Counted from the first letter of the stretch, positions 1 to 8,080 are shown. The stretch is DNA of 36,562 nucleotides from an uncultured Selenomonadaceae bacterium (GCA_905234705.1 CAJOIB010000011.1:1-36562), one strand, 5' to 3'. Notes: generated by a model from the letters alone, not told the origin. A program made the numbers and translations.

Positions 1-365
1 TAGTACGTCACGCAAGATTTAGGCGATTCGTGAACTTTAACCGCTTTTAATTTTGTTGAATCGGTAAAAATTTTCGATTGTGAAAGTCTGTCAAAAATTT
101 CTTTGGCGAGATTTTCAGCGGTCGGATTTTTTTTTGCAAATATTTCCAGCTCATTCAAATATTGGTGGTCGAGCGCGTCAAGAATTTTATTCAGTTCTGC
201 TTTTAAAACTTTGAAGTCAATCAAAATTCCCAGTTCGTTTAATTCCGTGCCCTGCGCGACAGCCTCGACAATCCAATTATGCCCGTGAAGCCGAACGCAT
301 TTGCCAGGATAATTCTCAATGCGATGCGCCGCTTCAAATTCAGATTGAACAGTCAGCTCGTACAT
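1..365 (-). CDS. queD: 6-carboxytetrahydropterin synthase QueD (cut by or ending at window edge)
   Basis: Converts 7,8-dihydroneopterin triphosphate to 6-carboxy-tetrahydropterin in the queuosine / 7-deazaguanine pathway. I translated it from the minus strand, where it stays open for 121 codons to the window edge. The N-terminus reads MYELTVQSEFEAAHRI, with the first zinc-ligand histidine of the family in EAAHRI. CVRLHGHNW carries the catalytic cysteine and the HGH zinc motif. LDHQYLN and PTAENLA are also typical. The family is usually about 120 residues, and the last two bases of the window would begin a TA- codon, so the gene probably ends right at the edge. The ATG follows directly on the stop of the SGNH hydrolase, with its GGAGGTG ribosome site inside that gene's end, so the two are probably translationally coupled. 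Confidence 0.9.
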   Translation of the reverse strand, partial: MYELTVQSEFEAAHRIENYPGKCVRLHGHNWIVEAVAQGTELNELGILIDFKVLKAELNKILDALDHQYLNELEIFAKKNPTAENLAKEIFDRLSQSKIFTDSTKLKAVKVHESPKSCVTY

Positions 366-1313
366 TTACCACACCTCCGGACCAAAAATAAAATTAAAAT
401 AATGCTCGCTCAAAAAATTTTGTATCGCCCTGCCAATATACATTTTGCCGCGCAAATCCGGATGTAAACCGTCAATCGTCAAAGTTTCGCGCAGTTCGCC
501 GTCAAAATCGCTGAGCCTGTCTGAAATATCAGCGCCGCCATTTTCCAAAATCCAAGCATTAACTTTTTCCATTTCAGCGCGCCAATTTTTTTCTGTTAAA
601 TAAATTCCCTTGCCGCGCAAAATTTTTTCATTAATCGGCGTCAGTGTACAAAAAAACGAATCAATGTTATTCGCCTTGCACATTTCGCGCAGAGTTTTAA
701 GATTTGAAATAATTTCGTCCGCCGTCAAGCCCGCGCGAATGTCATTAACGCCGCCCATAATAATTAAAACTTTCGGCGCAAATGGCAAAACATCATTTTC
801 AAAGCGCGCAATCATCATTTCGGTAGTATCGCCGCTGCGCCCAATATTTTTTATCGGGAAATCGCAAAAAGTTTCCCACTGGCAGGAAATTTGCCCCGCC
901 GGTATAAACGCCGCGCCGCCGTGAGTTATGCTGTCGCCCAATGCCGCAAATGTAACCGGCGTTGTAACTTCAAAAAAACTTTTTTCCGACCAGGCGCTAA
1001 TCGGCTTTTTATTTTTGTCAAGAGCCCGCACTCGCCAATAATATTTGCCCGCATCAGTAAACGACCACCAATCCGTAACGCGGCTCAAAGATTCGCTGCT
1101 CATCAATTCGCTAACAATTTTTCCCTGCGCATTAACCACTTGCACTTGATAAAATTCTGCGCCCGCCACCGGTTCCCATGAATAAGTCGGATACACCGGC
1201 GCATATGACATCCGCTCAAATTCCGTCGTCGGGCTCGGCGCTTCAACTTGAAATTTCGCTTCGACCGGCGCGCAAAAAATTATCAGCCCAATTAATAAAA
1301 ATAAATATCGCAT
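366..1313 (-). CDS. Secreted SGNH/GDSL hydrolase with an N-terminal Fn3-like domain
   Basis: Predicted exported esterase or lipase-like hydrolase of 315 residues. A Sec signal peptide covers about residues 1-19 (hydrophobic stretch, then a VEA-K cleavage site). Residues ~40-118 look like a fibronectin III-type beta domain (YSWEPVAGAEFYQVQV, then YYWRVRALD). The SGNH fold follows, with the catalytic serine in GDSITHGG (Ser128), a conserved glycine in NIGRSGDTT, the oxyanion Asn in GGVNDIRAG (Asn190), and the Asp-x-x-His pair in DGLHPD (Asp281, His284). The substrate cannot be inferred; a sugar ester or cell-wall acyl group is plausible. I chose the ATG at 1313 because AGGTGG lies 5-10 bases ahead; an in-frame GTG at 1322 overlaps that site. 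A terminator hairpin ends just before the ribosome site. queD follows without a gap. Confidence 0.88.
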   Translation of the reverse strand: MRYLFLLIGLIIFCAPVEAKFQVEAPSPTTEFERMSYAPVYPTYSWEPVAGAEFYQVQVVNAQGKIVSELMSSESLSRVTDWWSFTDAGKYYWRVRALDKNKKPISAWSEKSFFEVTTPVTFAALGDSITHGGAAFIPAGQISCQWETFCDFPIKNIGRSGDTTEMMIARFENDVLPFAPKVLIIMGGVNDIRAGLTADEIISNLKTLREMCKANNIDSFFCTLTPINEKILRGKGIYLTEKNWRAEMEKVNAWILENGGADISDRLSDFDGELRETLTIDGLHPDLRGKMYIGRAIQNFLSEHYFNFIFGPEVW

Positions 1314-1327
1314 AAAAACCACCTAAC

Positions 1328-1355
1328 AAAAAAGCGAAGGCTCGAAAACCTCCGC
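1328..1355 (-). terminator. Rho-independent terminator after ilvE
   Basis: On the minus strand GCGGAGG pairs with CCTTCGC (7 bp, one G-U) around an 8-base loop and is followed by six T. It lies between the ilvE stop and the SGNH hydrolase ribosome site, with only a few bases between the T run and that site. Confidence 0.85.
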
Positions 1356-1380
1356 CGCAAATTTTAACACTACAAAAATT

Positions 1381-2451
1381 TTATTCAGCCGCTTCGACGT
1401 AGCCGAATTTGTCTTCAATCGTGCCCATGTGAATGCCTTCAATATAATCGTACATTTTCTGCGCGAAGTCGCCGGTTTTGCCGCCGTTAATGACGTATTC
1501 TTTGCCCTTGTATTCAAGCACGCCAACCGGAGAAATAACCGCCGCCGTACCAGAACCAAAAACTTCTTCGAGCGTGCCGTCATTGTGCGCTTGAATAATT
1601 TCGTCTATTGAAATTCTGCGCTCGACAACAGGATAGCCCCAATCTTTTGCAATTTCGTTGACAGTGCGGCGCGTTATACCGTCCAAAATCGAAGTCTGAA
1701 GTTTAGGCGACGGCGACACAATTTCGCCCTTAATCTTGAACAAAATATTCATAGAGCCGACTTCTTCAATATATTTGCGTTCAACGCCGTCAAGCCACAA
1801 AACCTGGTCGTAACCTTTATCGTGAGCAATCAAACCAGCGTGCAAACTAGCCGCGTAATTCGCAGGAGTCTTTGCCGCGCCCAAACCGCCACGCACTGCG
1901 CGAACGTATTCAGATTCAACCATAATCTTAACCGGCGAAAAACCATGCGCGTAATATGCGGCAACCGGCGAAAGAATTATCAAGAATTTGTAAGTTTGAG
2001 AAACGCGCACGCCCAAATATGGATCGTCAGCAAAAATAAACGGACGAATGTACAAGCTTTGTCCCTTGCCGGTCGGTATCCAGTCTTTTTCAATGGCGAT
2101 TAATTTTTTCAAGCCAGCCAGCGCAATATCCAATGGAACTTCGGGAATATCCAAAATCTTAGCAGAAACATTCAAGCGCTGCATATGAGTTGACGCGCGG
2201 AAAATCACCGGTTTGTCGCCGTGTTTGTAAGCTTTGAGCCCGTCAAAAATCGCCTGCCCGTAATGCAAAGTCGTATTCGCTGGACTGACAGAAATATTTT
2301 CGTAGGGAACAATGCGCGCGTCGTGCCAGCCGTCCGCCGTGTTGTAATCCATAACAAACATATAATCGGTAAAGTGCGTGCCAAATCCAATCTTCGACAC
2401 GTCCGGCTTCGCCTTGAGATTTTTAGTCTCGACGAATTTAATATCAGCCAT
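1381..2451 (-). CDS. ilvE: Branched-chain-amino-acid aminotransferase (long, Bacillus/eukaryote-type)
   Basis: PLP-dependent fold-type IV transaminase for the last step of leucine, isoleucine and valine synthesis, or the first step of their breakdown. At 356 residues it matches the longer BCAT class. Visible motifs: FGTHFTDYMFVMDY, LHYGQAIFDGLKAY, YIRPFIFADDPYLGV, the likely PLP lysine Lys194 in GGLGAAKTPANYAASL, and VLWLDGVERKYIEEVGSMN, whose Glu230 region contacts the cofactor. The C-terminal EVFGSGTAAVISPVG is the usual phosphate-binding loop. The ATG at 2451 has AGGAGATG about 8 bases upstream. It has its own near-consensus promoter, overlapping the end of the upstream NAD(P)HX repair gene, and its own terminator, so it is probably a monocistron. 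Confidence 0.95.
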   Translation of the reverse strand: MADIKFVETKNLKAKPDVSKIGFGTHFTDYMFVMDYNTADGWHDARIVPYENISVSPANTTLHYGQAIFDGLKAYKHGDKPVIFRASTHMQRLNVSAKILDIPEVPLDIALAGLKKLIAIEKDWIPTGKGQSLYIRPFIFADDPYLGVRVSQTYKFLIILSPVAAYYAHGFSPVKIMVESEYVRAVRGGLGAAKTPANYAASLHAGLIAHDKGYDQVLWLDGVERKYIEEVGSMNILFKIKGEIVSPSPKLQTSILDGITRRTVNEIAKDWGYPVVERRISIDEIIQAHNDGTLEEVFGSGTAAVISPVGVLEYKGKEYVINGGKTGDFAQKMYDYIEGIHMGTIEDKFGYVEAAE

Positions 2452-2482
2452 TATGAATCATCTCCTAATTAGTTTGCCGATA

Positions 2483-2511
2483 ATTTTATTTCCGCAAGCC
2501 GCGCCTGTCAA
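2483..2511 (-). promoter_or_regulatory. Sigma-A-type promoter of ilvE
   Basis: Minus strand: TTGACA (2506-2511), a 17-base spacer, then TAAAAT (2483-2488), about 32 bases upstream of the ilvE ATG. The -35 is a perfect consensus match. It lies immediately after the stop codon of the upstream gene. Confidence 0.8.
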
Positions 2512-2514
2512 GCG

Positions 2515-4068
2515 TCAATTTTTATTTTGAAGTTCGCGCAGTTTTTTAATCGCCACGGGCAAATTTTCCATAATGTCAGACGCAATGAGCCCTTCGCCTT
2601 TAAAAGCTGCGGAGATATTTCCGGCTGTACCGTGCAAATAAACTCCGGCAAGCGGCGCAAATGGCGTTTGTTTCATCAAACCGGCAATAGTACCGGCAAG
2701 CACATCGCCACTGCCAGCCGTCGCCATTCCGCTATTTCCCAACGCAGATATGAAAACTTCGCCGTTCGGATACGCAATAATCGTACATTCGCTTTTCGCA
2801 ACAATCATCGCCCGCAATTCCTGCGCAACCTTTCTGACATTGATAATCAAAAATTCGCGCAGTTCGTTAACCGTGGTATTCAACAGCGCGGCAAGTTCGC
2901 CCAAATGCGGCGTCAAAATCGGAATCTGTTTGCAGGATTTTAATTCTTCAAGCGCGCCATTAAAAGCAAAAATCGCGTCGGCATCCAAAATCAGCGGCTT
3001 GTCAACAGCGCTCACAAATTTTCTAACCAAATCGATTGTATCAGCGTCGCGCCCCAGCCCTGGTCCAATTAAAACCGCGTCCATTTTCCCAGCCAAATTC
3101 AACAGCGTATTCAAAGCATTTTCGCCCGCTATGATTCCGCTCTTAATCTCATAAAGCGGCGCAGTCATAACTTCAGTCAGCTTGACTTCGTACAAGTCGT
3201 TTAAACTTTCGGGAACAGCCAATGTCACAAGCCCCGCGCCCGCCTTCAGCGCGGACATTGACGCCAAAGTCGCCGCGCCCGTCATTCCGCGAGAGCCCGC
3301 GATAATTAAAATTTTCCCGCAACTGCCCTTGTGAACATCACGATTTCGCGCAGGCAACAAAGTTTTAGCAAGTTCATCGTCAATCAGCGTCTGGTGAATA
3401 TCTTCATTCAAAAGTTTCTGCGGAATACCAATATCGTCGATAATCAATTCGCCAACGTGATTAGCGCCAGGGCAAACGTAATGCCCAATTTTCGGCAAAC
3501 CAAGCGTAACGGTACAGCGCGCGTTAATCGCCTCGCCAGTCACAGCGCCAGTATCGGACGCCACGCCCGACGGTATGTCAATAGAAATAATCGGCTTGTT
3601 AGCGGAATTTGCCAAACGAATAAGCCGCAACGCCGACGGTCTCATTTCGCCGAAAAATCCTGTGCCCAAAATGCCGTCGATAATCGCGTCGCAAAATCTC
3701 AGCGTAATTTGCAAACGTTCCCAAGCGCGATCATTTTCCAGCTGTACAATTTCAATGCCCATTTCGCGCAGAATTTTTATTTGAACATTGAGCGAATCGG
3801 TGCGGTGATTTGGATTGCCAATGAGAAAAACTTTTATTCGCGCGCCTCTATTCGCCAAAAATCGCGCCGTCACAAGAGCGTCGCCGCCGTTGTTGCCGCT
3901 GCCGGACAATACGCAAATGCTTTTATTATTAACATTGCCCAAAATTTTTAACGCCGCTAAAAATACTCGATGCCCCGCATTTTCCATTAACGCAATTTCC
4001 GGCAAACCAAATATTTCATTTGCAAGTTCGTCAATTTCGTGCATTTGTTTAGCCAGTGCAACTTTCAT
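2515..4068 (-). CDS. nnrD: Bifunctional NAD(P)HX epimerase / ADP-dependent dehydratase
   Basis: Repairs hydrated NADH/NADPH (NAD(P)HX). The N-terminal YjeF_N half is the epimerase (AKQMHEIDELANE, then VLSGSGNNGGDALVTARFL, and IIDGILGTGF). The C-terminal ribokinase-like half is the dehydratase (GKILIIAGSRGMTGAA, ALKAGAGLVTLAVPES, DAVLIGPGLGRD, TPHLGELAALL, NSGMATAGSGDVLAGTIAG). The length of 517 residues is normal for the fused enzyme. I start at ATG 4068 (MKVALAKQ); the frame stays open another 27 codons upstream, but that extension (MTSAPRGRASVR...) is the translated edge of a repeat element and has no homology-like content. The ribosome site is weak (GTGGTGA). Pairing with acpS one gene away is a common Firmicutes arrangement. 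Confidence 0.93.
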   Translation of the reverse strand: MKVALAKQMHEIDELANEIFGLPEIALMENAGHRVFLAALKILGNVNNKSICVLSGSGNNGGDALVTARFLANRGARIKVFLIGNPNHRTDSLNVQIKILREMGIEIVQLENDRAWERLQITLRFCDAIIDGILGTGFFGEMRPSALRLIRLANSANKPIISIDIPSGVASDTGAVTGEAINARCTVTLGLPKIGHYVCPGANHVGELIIDDIGIPQKLLNEDIHQTLIDDELAKTLLPARNRDVHKGSCGKILIIAGSRGMTGAATLASMSALKAGAGLVTLAVPESLNDLYEVKLTEVMTAPLYEIKSGIIAGENALNTLLNLAGKMDAVLIGPGLGRDADTIDLVRKFVSAVDKPLILDADAIFAFNGALEELKSCKQIPILTPHLGELAALLNTTVNELREFLIINVRKVAQELRAMIVAKSECTIIAYPNGEVFISALGNSGMATAGSGDVLAGTIAGLMKQTPFAPLAGVYLHGTAGNISAAFKGEGLIASDIMENLPVAIKKLRELQNKN

Positions 4069-4110
4069 ACTGTCACCACTTTTCGGTAATAAATTTTTCA
4101 GCGTTTGAGA

Positions 4111-4216
4111 GGCGCGCACGGACGCGCGCCCCCGCGGCGCGCTAGTCACGTGATGTGACTATCCGCGCCGCTGTTTTTCTTTGCTAGGCGTTTCTTTTTG
4201 CGCCAAAAAGAAATGC
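4111..4216. repeat. Three-hairpin intergenic repeat, copy 1
   Basis: Hairpin 1: GGCGCGC (4111-4117), ACGGAC loop, GCGCGCC (4124-4130). Hairpin 2: GCGGCGCG (4134-4141), an inner AGTCAC/GTGACT stem around GTGAT, then CGCGCCGC (4164-4171), followed by a T-rich run. Hairpin 3: TTTCTTTTTG (4191-4200), CGC loop, CAAAAAGAAA (4204-4213). A second copy in the same orientation lies at 29098-29199. Here it fills the space between the methyltransferase-like gene and nnrD, both on the minus strand. Confidence 0.85.
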
Positions 4217-4221
4217 CGATA

Positions 4222-5157
4222 TTATTCTGCAGTTATGACCCACAAATATTTTTTCGCGGCGATTTGCTTAATTTTGTTCATTTGCTCGGTGGTAAGTTTT
4301 TTTGCGCAATAAAGTTTCGACGTGTCAGTTAAAAGTGGAATCTGCGTAACTTTCAAACCGTGCGCCTTCAAAAATTCTATCGCCTCGGCTTGTGTTTCAA
4401 ATGTATCATCAAAAATCGCGTCTGAAAAAAGTTCCTCGTACATAACCTTGGTTTCGTCATACAAAAGTTGCGCTTGATAATCGCCATACAGCGCCGCCGC
4501 CAATTCCTTGAAATAATCTTTCGTGACAAAATCGCTCGTGATATAACAGCCGCCGTGAGCCTTCAAAATCTGCCGAACCAGCGTAAACATCGCATCGGCG
4601 CGCTCTTTCGTCAGATAAATCATCAAGCCATTCTCGATAATGCAAATCTGCCCGTTAAATTTGTCAGCCGTGCCAATCATCGCCTCGCGGTCTTCAACAG
4701 GAACATTCTCATATGAAATATTTTTCGCGTATTTTTTACCGGCAATTTCGGGAACAATTTCAGCCGCACTAATCGCAACCGCCGTCAATTCCGCGCCAAT
4801 GTATTTGCGCCCATCTTTGGCAAAAACCACTGCGCGCGGACTGTAGCCGCCGCCAATGTCCATTACGTTCACGAAATTATTTTTCCGCACAAATTCAACC
4901 GTCGACGCATAACTCAATTCTTGGTAAACGCCGTTCAATTTTTCAAGCCGCTCATAATCCGGCAAATTCGTTTTGTCATAAATATTCGCCGTGCCAATCT
5001 GTTTCAAAATTTTTTTAGCTTCGGGAATGCCGATATTCGCCAGCCATTGCAATTTCACCTGCGCTGAATACGACACCATTTCAAATTCCGCCGCTGAAAC
5101 TTTTACATTGAAAAGCAATAGCGCCGCCATTACCGCCATACAAATTTTTTTCAACAT
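4222..5157 (-). CDS. Exported class I SAM-methyltransferase-like protein
   Basis: A Rossmann-fold methyltransferase-like protein of about 311 residues. Motif I is recognisable as VMDIGGGYSPRAVVFA, followed by KYIGAELTAVAIS, which would be the acidic ribose-binding strand. A later IENGLMIYLTKERAD recalls the LCMT/O-methyltransferase group. The target is unknown. The N-terminus MLKKICMAVMAALLLFNVKVSAAEF is a convincing signal peptide (AxA-type site near residue 22), which is odd because SAM is cytoplasmic; see findings. The start ATG at 5157 overlaps the acpS stop (TAATG) with GGAGGG about 9 bases upstream; an in-frame TTG two codons earlier is less well placed. It sits in a motA-motB-acpS-this gene-nnrD run. 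Confidence 0.7.
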   Translation of the reverse strand: MLKKICMAVMAALLLFNVKVSAAEFEMVSYSAQVKLQWLANIGIPEAKKILKQIGTANIYDKTNLPDYERLEKLNGVYQELSYASTVEFVRKNNFVNVMDIGGGYSPRAVVFAKDGRKYIGAELTAVAISAAEIVPEIAGKKYAKNISYENVPVEDREAMIGTADKFNGQICIIENGLMIYLTKERADAMFTLVRQILKAHGGCYITSDFVTKDYFKELAAALYGDYQAQLLYDETKVMYEELFSDAIFDDTFETQAEAIEFLKAHGLKVTQIPLLTDTSKLYCAKKLTTEQMNKIKQIAAKKYLWVITAE

Positions 5158-5531
5158 TAACAATTTCCCTCCAAAACAGCAACCGCCGTAGCAAATTCGC
5201 GCGAATGGCTCAAGCTTACAAAAATTTTTTCAACGTGATTATCTTCCGTTAAAATTTTCGCCGCGCCGTACAAAAAAATCTGCGGTTTACCGGCGGCGTC
5301 ATTCACAATTTCAACTTCAGTCAAATTCGTTACAATGCCAGTGCCGATAGCCTTAAAAAAAGCCTCCTTAGCGGCAAAACGCGCGGCATAGGAGGCAGCG
5401 GATTGAGCTCCGCGACTTTCGCAATAATTCTGTTCGATTTTTGTAAAAACCCGATTCTTGAAATGCTCGCGGCTGACTGCGCGACGAACTCTTTCAATTT
5501 CAATAATGTCAGTGCCAATCCCGATAATCAT
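5157..5531 (-). CDS. acpS: Holo-[acyl-carrier-protein] synthase
   Basis: Transfers 4'-phosphopantetheine from CoA to a serine of acyl carrier protein, activating fatty acid synthesis in the cytoplasm. At 124 residues it has normal AcpS length. The magnesium-binding residues are visible: Asp8 in MIIGIGTDIIEIERV and Glu56 in RFAAKEAFFKAIGTG. The later IFVSLSHSREFATAVAV is the conserved substrate-binding strand. The start overlaps the motB stop as ATGA, and its own stop overlaps the next start as TAATG, so it is translated within a tightly packed run. Confidence 0.95.
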   Translation of the reverse strand: MIIGIGTDIIEIERVRRAVSREHFKNRVFTKIEQNYCESRGAQSAASYAARFAAKEAFFKAIGTGIVTNLTEVEIVNDAAGKPQIFLYGAAKILTEDNHVEKIFVSLSHSREFATAVAVLEGNC

Positions 5532-6319
5532 TTTGCAACTAAATCGGTGTCAGATTGGCTGTAAAAACCTTCATTCGGATTGAACGACAGCGACCGCGCA
5601 ATGAGAATTTCGACGCGGCGATTTTTCTGTTTGTTTTCGGCAGTGTCATTCGGAGCAATCGGGCGATATTCGCCATAGCCGATAGCCGAAAATCGCGCAG
5701 GATTCAAATCGCTGTTAATCGCCAACAAATACTTCATAAAAGTCATAGCGCGGACGGAACTCAATTCCCAGTTCGACGGAAATTGAGCGTTGTTAATCGG
5801 ATCTGTGTCAGTGTGACCGGAAATCAAGACGCGCTCCGGCACTGCCGCCAAAAGCCCCGCAACAACCGGACCAATGCGCTCAGATTCCGGAACTAAATCA
5901 GCCGAGCCGGACGGGAAAAGCGCGCGCTCCTTAATGCGAATCATCAAACCTTCTTCTTCAAGCTGCGTCGAAAGTTGGTCTTCCAAATTATTCGCCGCTA
6001 TGTAAGCGTCAAGCTGTTCCTGTAAATCCTGCAGGTTTTCATTTTCCTGCAAATAAGCCGCGTTGCCTTCTTCTTCAGTGGACATAAGCGGGCGTTGCGG
6101 GCTGGCGGTAGGTCCTGCTTGTTCAAAAATTGAAGGACCGCCGATATTGAACGCCGCGGTAAACGCCTGCGCGAGGGCTTGCAATTTGGTTTGGTCAGTT
6201 TGCGAAATTGCAAATAGAGCGATAAACAACGCCAATAACAGCGTCATCAAATCTGAATAGGGTAGCAACCAAGCTTCGCTGGCTTCCTCTTCATGTTTCT
6301 TAGCACGCTTCTTAGCCAT
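5528..6319 (-). CDS. motB: Flagellar motor stator protein MotB
   Basis: Stator subunit that anchors the proton- or ion-driven motor to peptidoglycan. It has 263 residues. Following a lysine-rich cytoplasmic N-terminus, one membrane helix (about residues 17-40) carries the ion-binding aspartate Asp23 in LLPYSDLMTLLLALF. The C-terminal OmpA-like domain shows LISGHTDTDP, NWELSSVRAMTFMKYL and the terminal KNRRVEILI motif that bind peptidoglycan. The start is six bases past the motA stop, with GGAGTGA overlapping that stop. PYSDLM does not by itself distinguish proton from sodium coupling. Confidence 0.95.
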   Translation of the reverse strand: MAKKRAKKHEEEASEAWLLPYSDLMTLLLALFIALFAISQTDQTKLQALAQAFTAAFNIGGPSIFEQAGPTASPQRPLMSTEEEGNAAYLQENENLQDLQEQLDAYIAANNLEDQLSTQLEEEGLMIRIKERALFPSGSADLVPESERIGPVVAGLLAAVPERVLISGHTDTDPINNAQFPSNWELSSVRAMTFMKYLLAINSDLNPARFSAIGYGEYRPIAPNDTAENKQKNRRVEILIARSLSFNPNEGFYSQSDTDLVAK

Positions 6320-6325
6320 CGATTA

Positions 6326-7105
6326 TCACTCCTTGCCTTCTTCAAGGGATTCGCGCTCACTTTGCGGAATGAATACCATTAATTTAGATTCAATCGCAGT
6401 CGGAGAATCGCCGGCTTGCAATGAAAGAATGCCTTCAATAATCATGCGCTTGTGAGCAATTTCGTTAGCAGATTTAACTTTGAGTTTGTTTGCGAAGGGC
6501 AGCCAGATAACGTAACCGGTGAAGATACCAAGAATCGTAGCGACGAATGCCGCGGAAATAGCGTGACCAAGTTTGTTAACGTCCGACAAGTCAGCCAGCG
6601 CCGCGATAAGACCAACCACCGCGCCCAAAACGCCCAGCGTCGGAGCATAAGTACCAGCTTGCGTCAAAATCGCGCGGGCTTCAGCGTGGCGTTCTTCCAT
6701 AAGCGCCAATTCTGCGTCAAGAACATCGCTTACAAAATCGGGGTCCATACCGTCGATAACCATACTTAAGCCGTTTTTGAAAAATGGATCTTCAATTTCA
6801 GCAACTCTACCTTCGAGGGCGAGAATACCTTCACGGCGCGCCAGTTGCGATAAATCGACGAATAATCTAACCATTTCCATTTTGCCGCCTTCGTTTTCAG
6901 CTCTGAATAACAATTTGAAAAGCGTGGGCAACTTCGCAACGACTGCCATTGGAAATGCATTTAATAAACACGAAAAAGTACCGCCGATGATGATTAGGAA
7001 CGCCGCCGGATTATTTAAAGCTGTGAGCGGTGCGCCCTTCAAAATCATTCCAACAAAAACGGAAATAAATCCCGCGATTAAGCCGATAACCGTAGATTTT
7101 TCCAA
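6326..7105 (-). CDS. motA: Flagellar motor stator protein MotA
   Basis: Ion-channel stator subunit paired with MotB. It is about 259 residues long with four membrane segments: VIGLIAGFISVFVGM, AAFLIIIGGTFSCLL, then after the large cytoplasmic loop TLGVLGAVVGLIAAL and FVATILGIFTGYVIW. The conserved proline next to the third helix is in YAPTLGVLG. The cytoplasmic loop carries MEERHAEARAILT. I chose TTG at 7105 because GGGAGG lies 9 bases upstream; the longer frame from TTG 7114 would overlap that site. No convincing sigma-28 or sigma-A promoter was found in the 150 bases upstream. Confidence 0.94.
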   Translation of the reverse strand: MEKSTVIGLIAGFISVFVGMILKGAPLTALNNPAAFLIIIGGTFSCLLNAFPMAVVAKLPTLFKLLFRAENEGGKMEMVRLFVDLSQLARREGILALEGRVAEIEDPFFKNGLSMVIDGMDPDFVSDVLDAELALMEERHAEARAILTQAGTYAPTLGVLGAVVGLIAALADLSDVNKLGHAISAAFVATILGIFTGYVIWLPFANKLKVKSANEIAHKRMIIEGILSLQAGDSPTAIESKLMVFIPQSERESLEEGKE

Positions 7106-7255
7106 AATGAACAACCTCCCTTTCTGCCGAGGTTAAAATATTATTCCGCCGCCAATTACAGCTAATTTCTTATTCAATGCGAAAAAAAAAATTCCTACCG
7201 CACGAAAAATTTTTTCAAAATGCTGCAGAAATTTTTTGCTGATAATCAATCGGTT
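7106..7255. other. AT-rich spacer between trpA and motA
   Basis: About 150 bases separate the trpA stop from the motA start, both on the minus strand. It holds the motA ribosome site, a run of nine A and several A/T tracts. I see no GC-rich terminator hairpin after trpA and no promoter with two good boxes. Confidence 0.5.
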
Positions 7256-8080
7256 TTACTTATTAAAACTTTTGTCAAGAGCTGTGCGAATCTCCTTGAT
7301 AAGATTCATAGCGTCGTCGAATTTACCAGCGTGCAAAAGTTTGACAACCGCCGAACCGACAATCACCGCGTCGCTATTTTGCGCGGCTTGAACTGCAACT
7401 CCACCGCTACCAATGCCAAAACCAACCGCCATAGCAACATCAGTAAATTTGCGCGCGTCCAAAATTTTCGCGTTGATTCTGCTGTAGTCGATTTTTTTTA
7501 CGCCGGTCGTGCCGGTATTTGATACGCAATAGACAAAGCCGCTGGCGCTCGCGCAGGTTTCCTTCATACGTTCGGGCGTAGTTTCGGGCGTGATAAATTC
7601 AGTCAAATGCACTTCATATTTTTTGCAAACCGCGCGCATATTGGCGGATTCTTCATGCGGGACATCGGGAATAATAACGCCGTCCATACCTGCCGCCTTC
7701 GCGTCAACGATAAATTTTTCAAAGCCGTCATAAGCCGCACTGCCGCCGCTGTAGCCGTAGCTCATAAAATTATTAATGTAGCCCATACCAATCAGCGGCA
7801 TATCGGATTCTGCGCGAATTTTTTTGCACATATCAAGAATTTTTTCAAGCGTGATACCATTTTTCAGAGCAGTGACGCTTGAAGCTTGGATAACCGCGCC
7901 GTCAGCTAATGGATCGCTGAAAGGTATCCCAACTTCGACAACATCAGCACCAGCTTTTTCAGCAGTAATCATCGCGCGCAAACTTTCATCAATAGTAGGA
8001 GTGCCCGCCGTTATGTAAATGAATAAACCTTTGCGCCCTGCGGCTTTTAAATCGGCTAATTTTTTTTCAAGTCGAGTCAA
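7256..8080 (-). CDS. trpA: Tryptophan synthase alpha chain
   Basis: Cleaves indole-3-glycerol phosphate to indole and glyceraldehyde 3-phosphate and passes indole to TrpB. The 274 residues have the family TIM-barrel motifs: FIYITAGTPTIDESL, then VEVGIPFSDPLADGAVIQ with the catalytic Glu and Asp, GYINNFMSYG, DGVIIPDVPHEES, GFVYCVSNTGTTG and MAVGFGIGSG. The start is TTG directly after the trpB TAA, with GGGGTGA overlapping the trpB end, so it is translationally coupled to trpB. Only trpB and trpA of the pathway lie here. They trail ubiD and the tat genes rather than the rest of a trp operon. Confidence 0.96.
   Translation of the reverse strand: MTRLEKKLADLKAAGRKGLFIYITAGTPTIDESLRAMITAEKAGADVVEVGIPFSDPLADGAVIQASSVTALKNGITLEKILDMCKKIRAESDMPLIGMGYINNFMSYGYSGGSAAYDGFEKFIVDAKAAGMDGVIIPDVPHEESANMRAVCKKYEVHLTEFITPETTPERMKETCASASGFVYCVSNTGTTGVKKIDYSRINAKILDARKFTDVAMAVGFGIGSGGVAVQAAQNSDAVIVGSAVVKLLHAGKFDDAMNLIKEIRTALDKSFNK

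Noticed and set aside
2476-2483. GCCGATAA on the plus strand, a flagellar -10 match
   Set aside because: No TAAA-like box 15 bases upstream and no plus-strand gene follows.
3331-3951. 206-codon plus-strand frame opposite nnrD
   Set aside because: Composition typical of an antisense shadow, with no start signal; the minus-strand gene has clear motifs.
4069-4149. 27-codon N-terminal extension of the NAD(P)HX repair enzyme
   Set aside because: It translates part of the hairpin repeat; the family start MKVALAKQMHEID fits ATG 4068.
7106-7255. Possible sigma-28 promoter before motA (TAAG, then GGCGGCGGAATAA)
   Set aside because: The -10 matches at only about five of eight positions; not distinguishable from chance.
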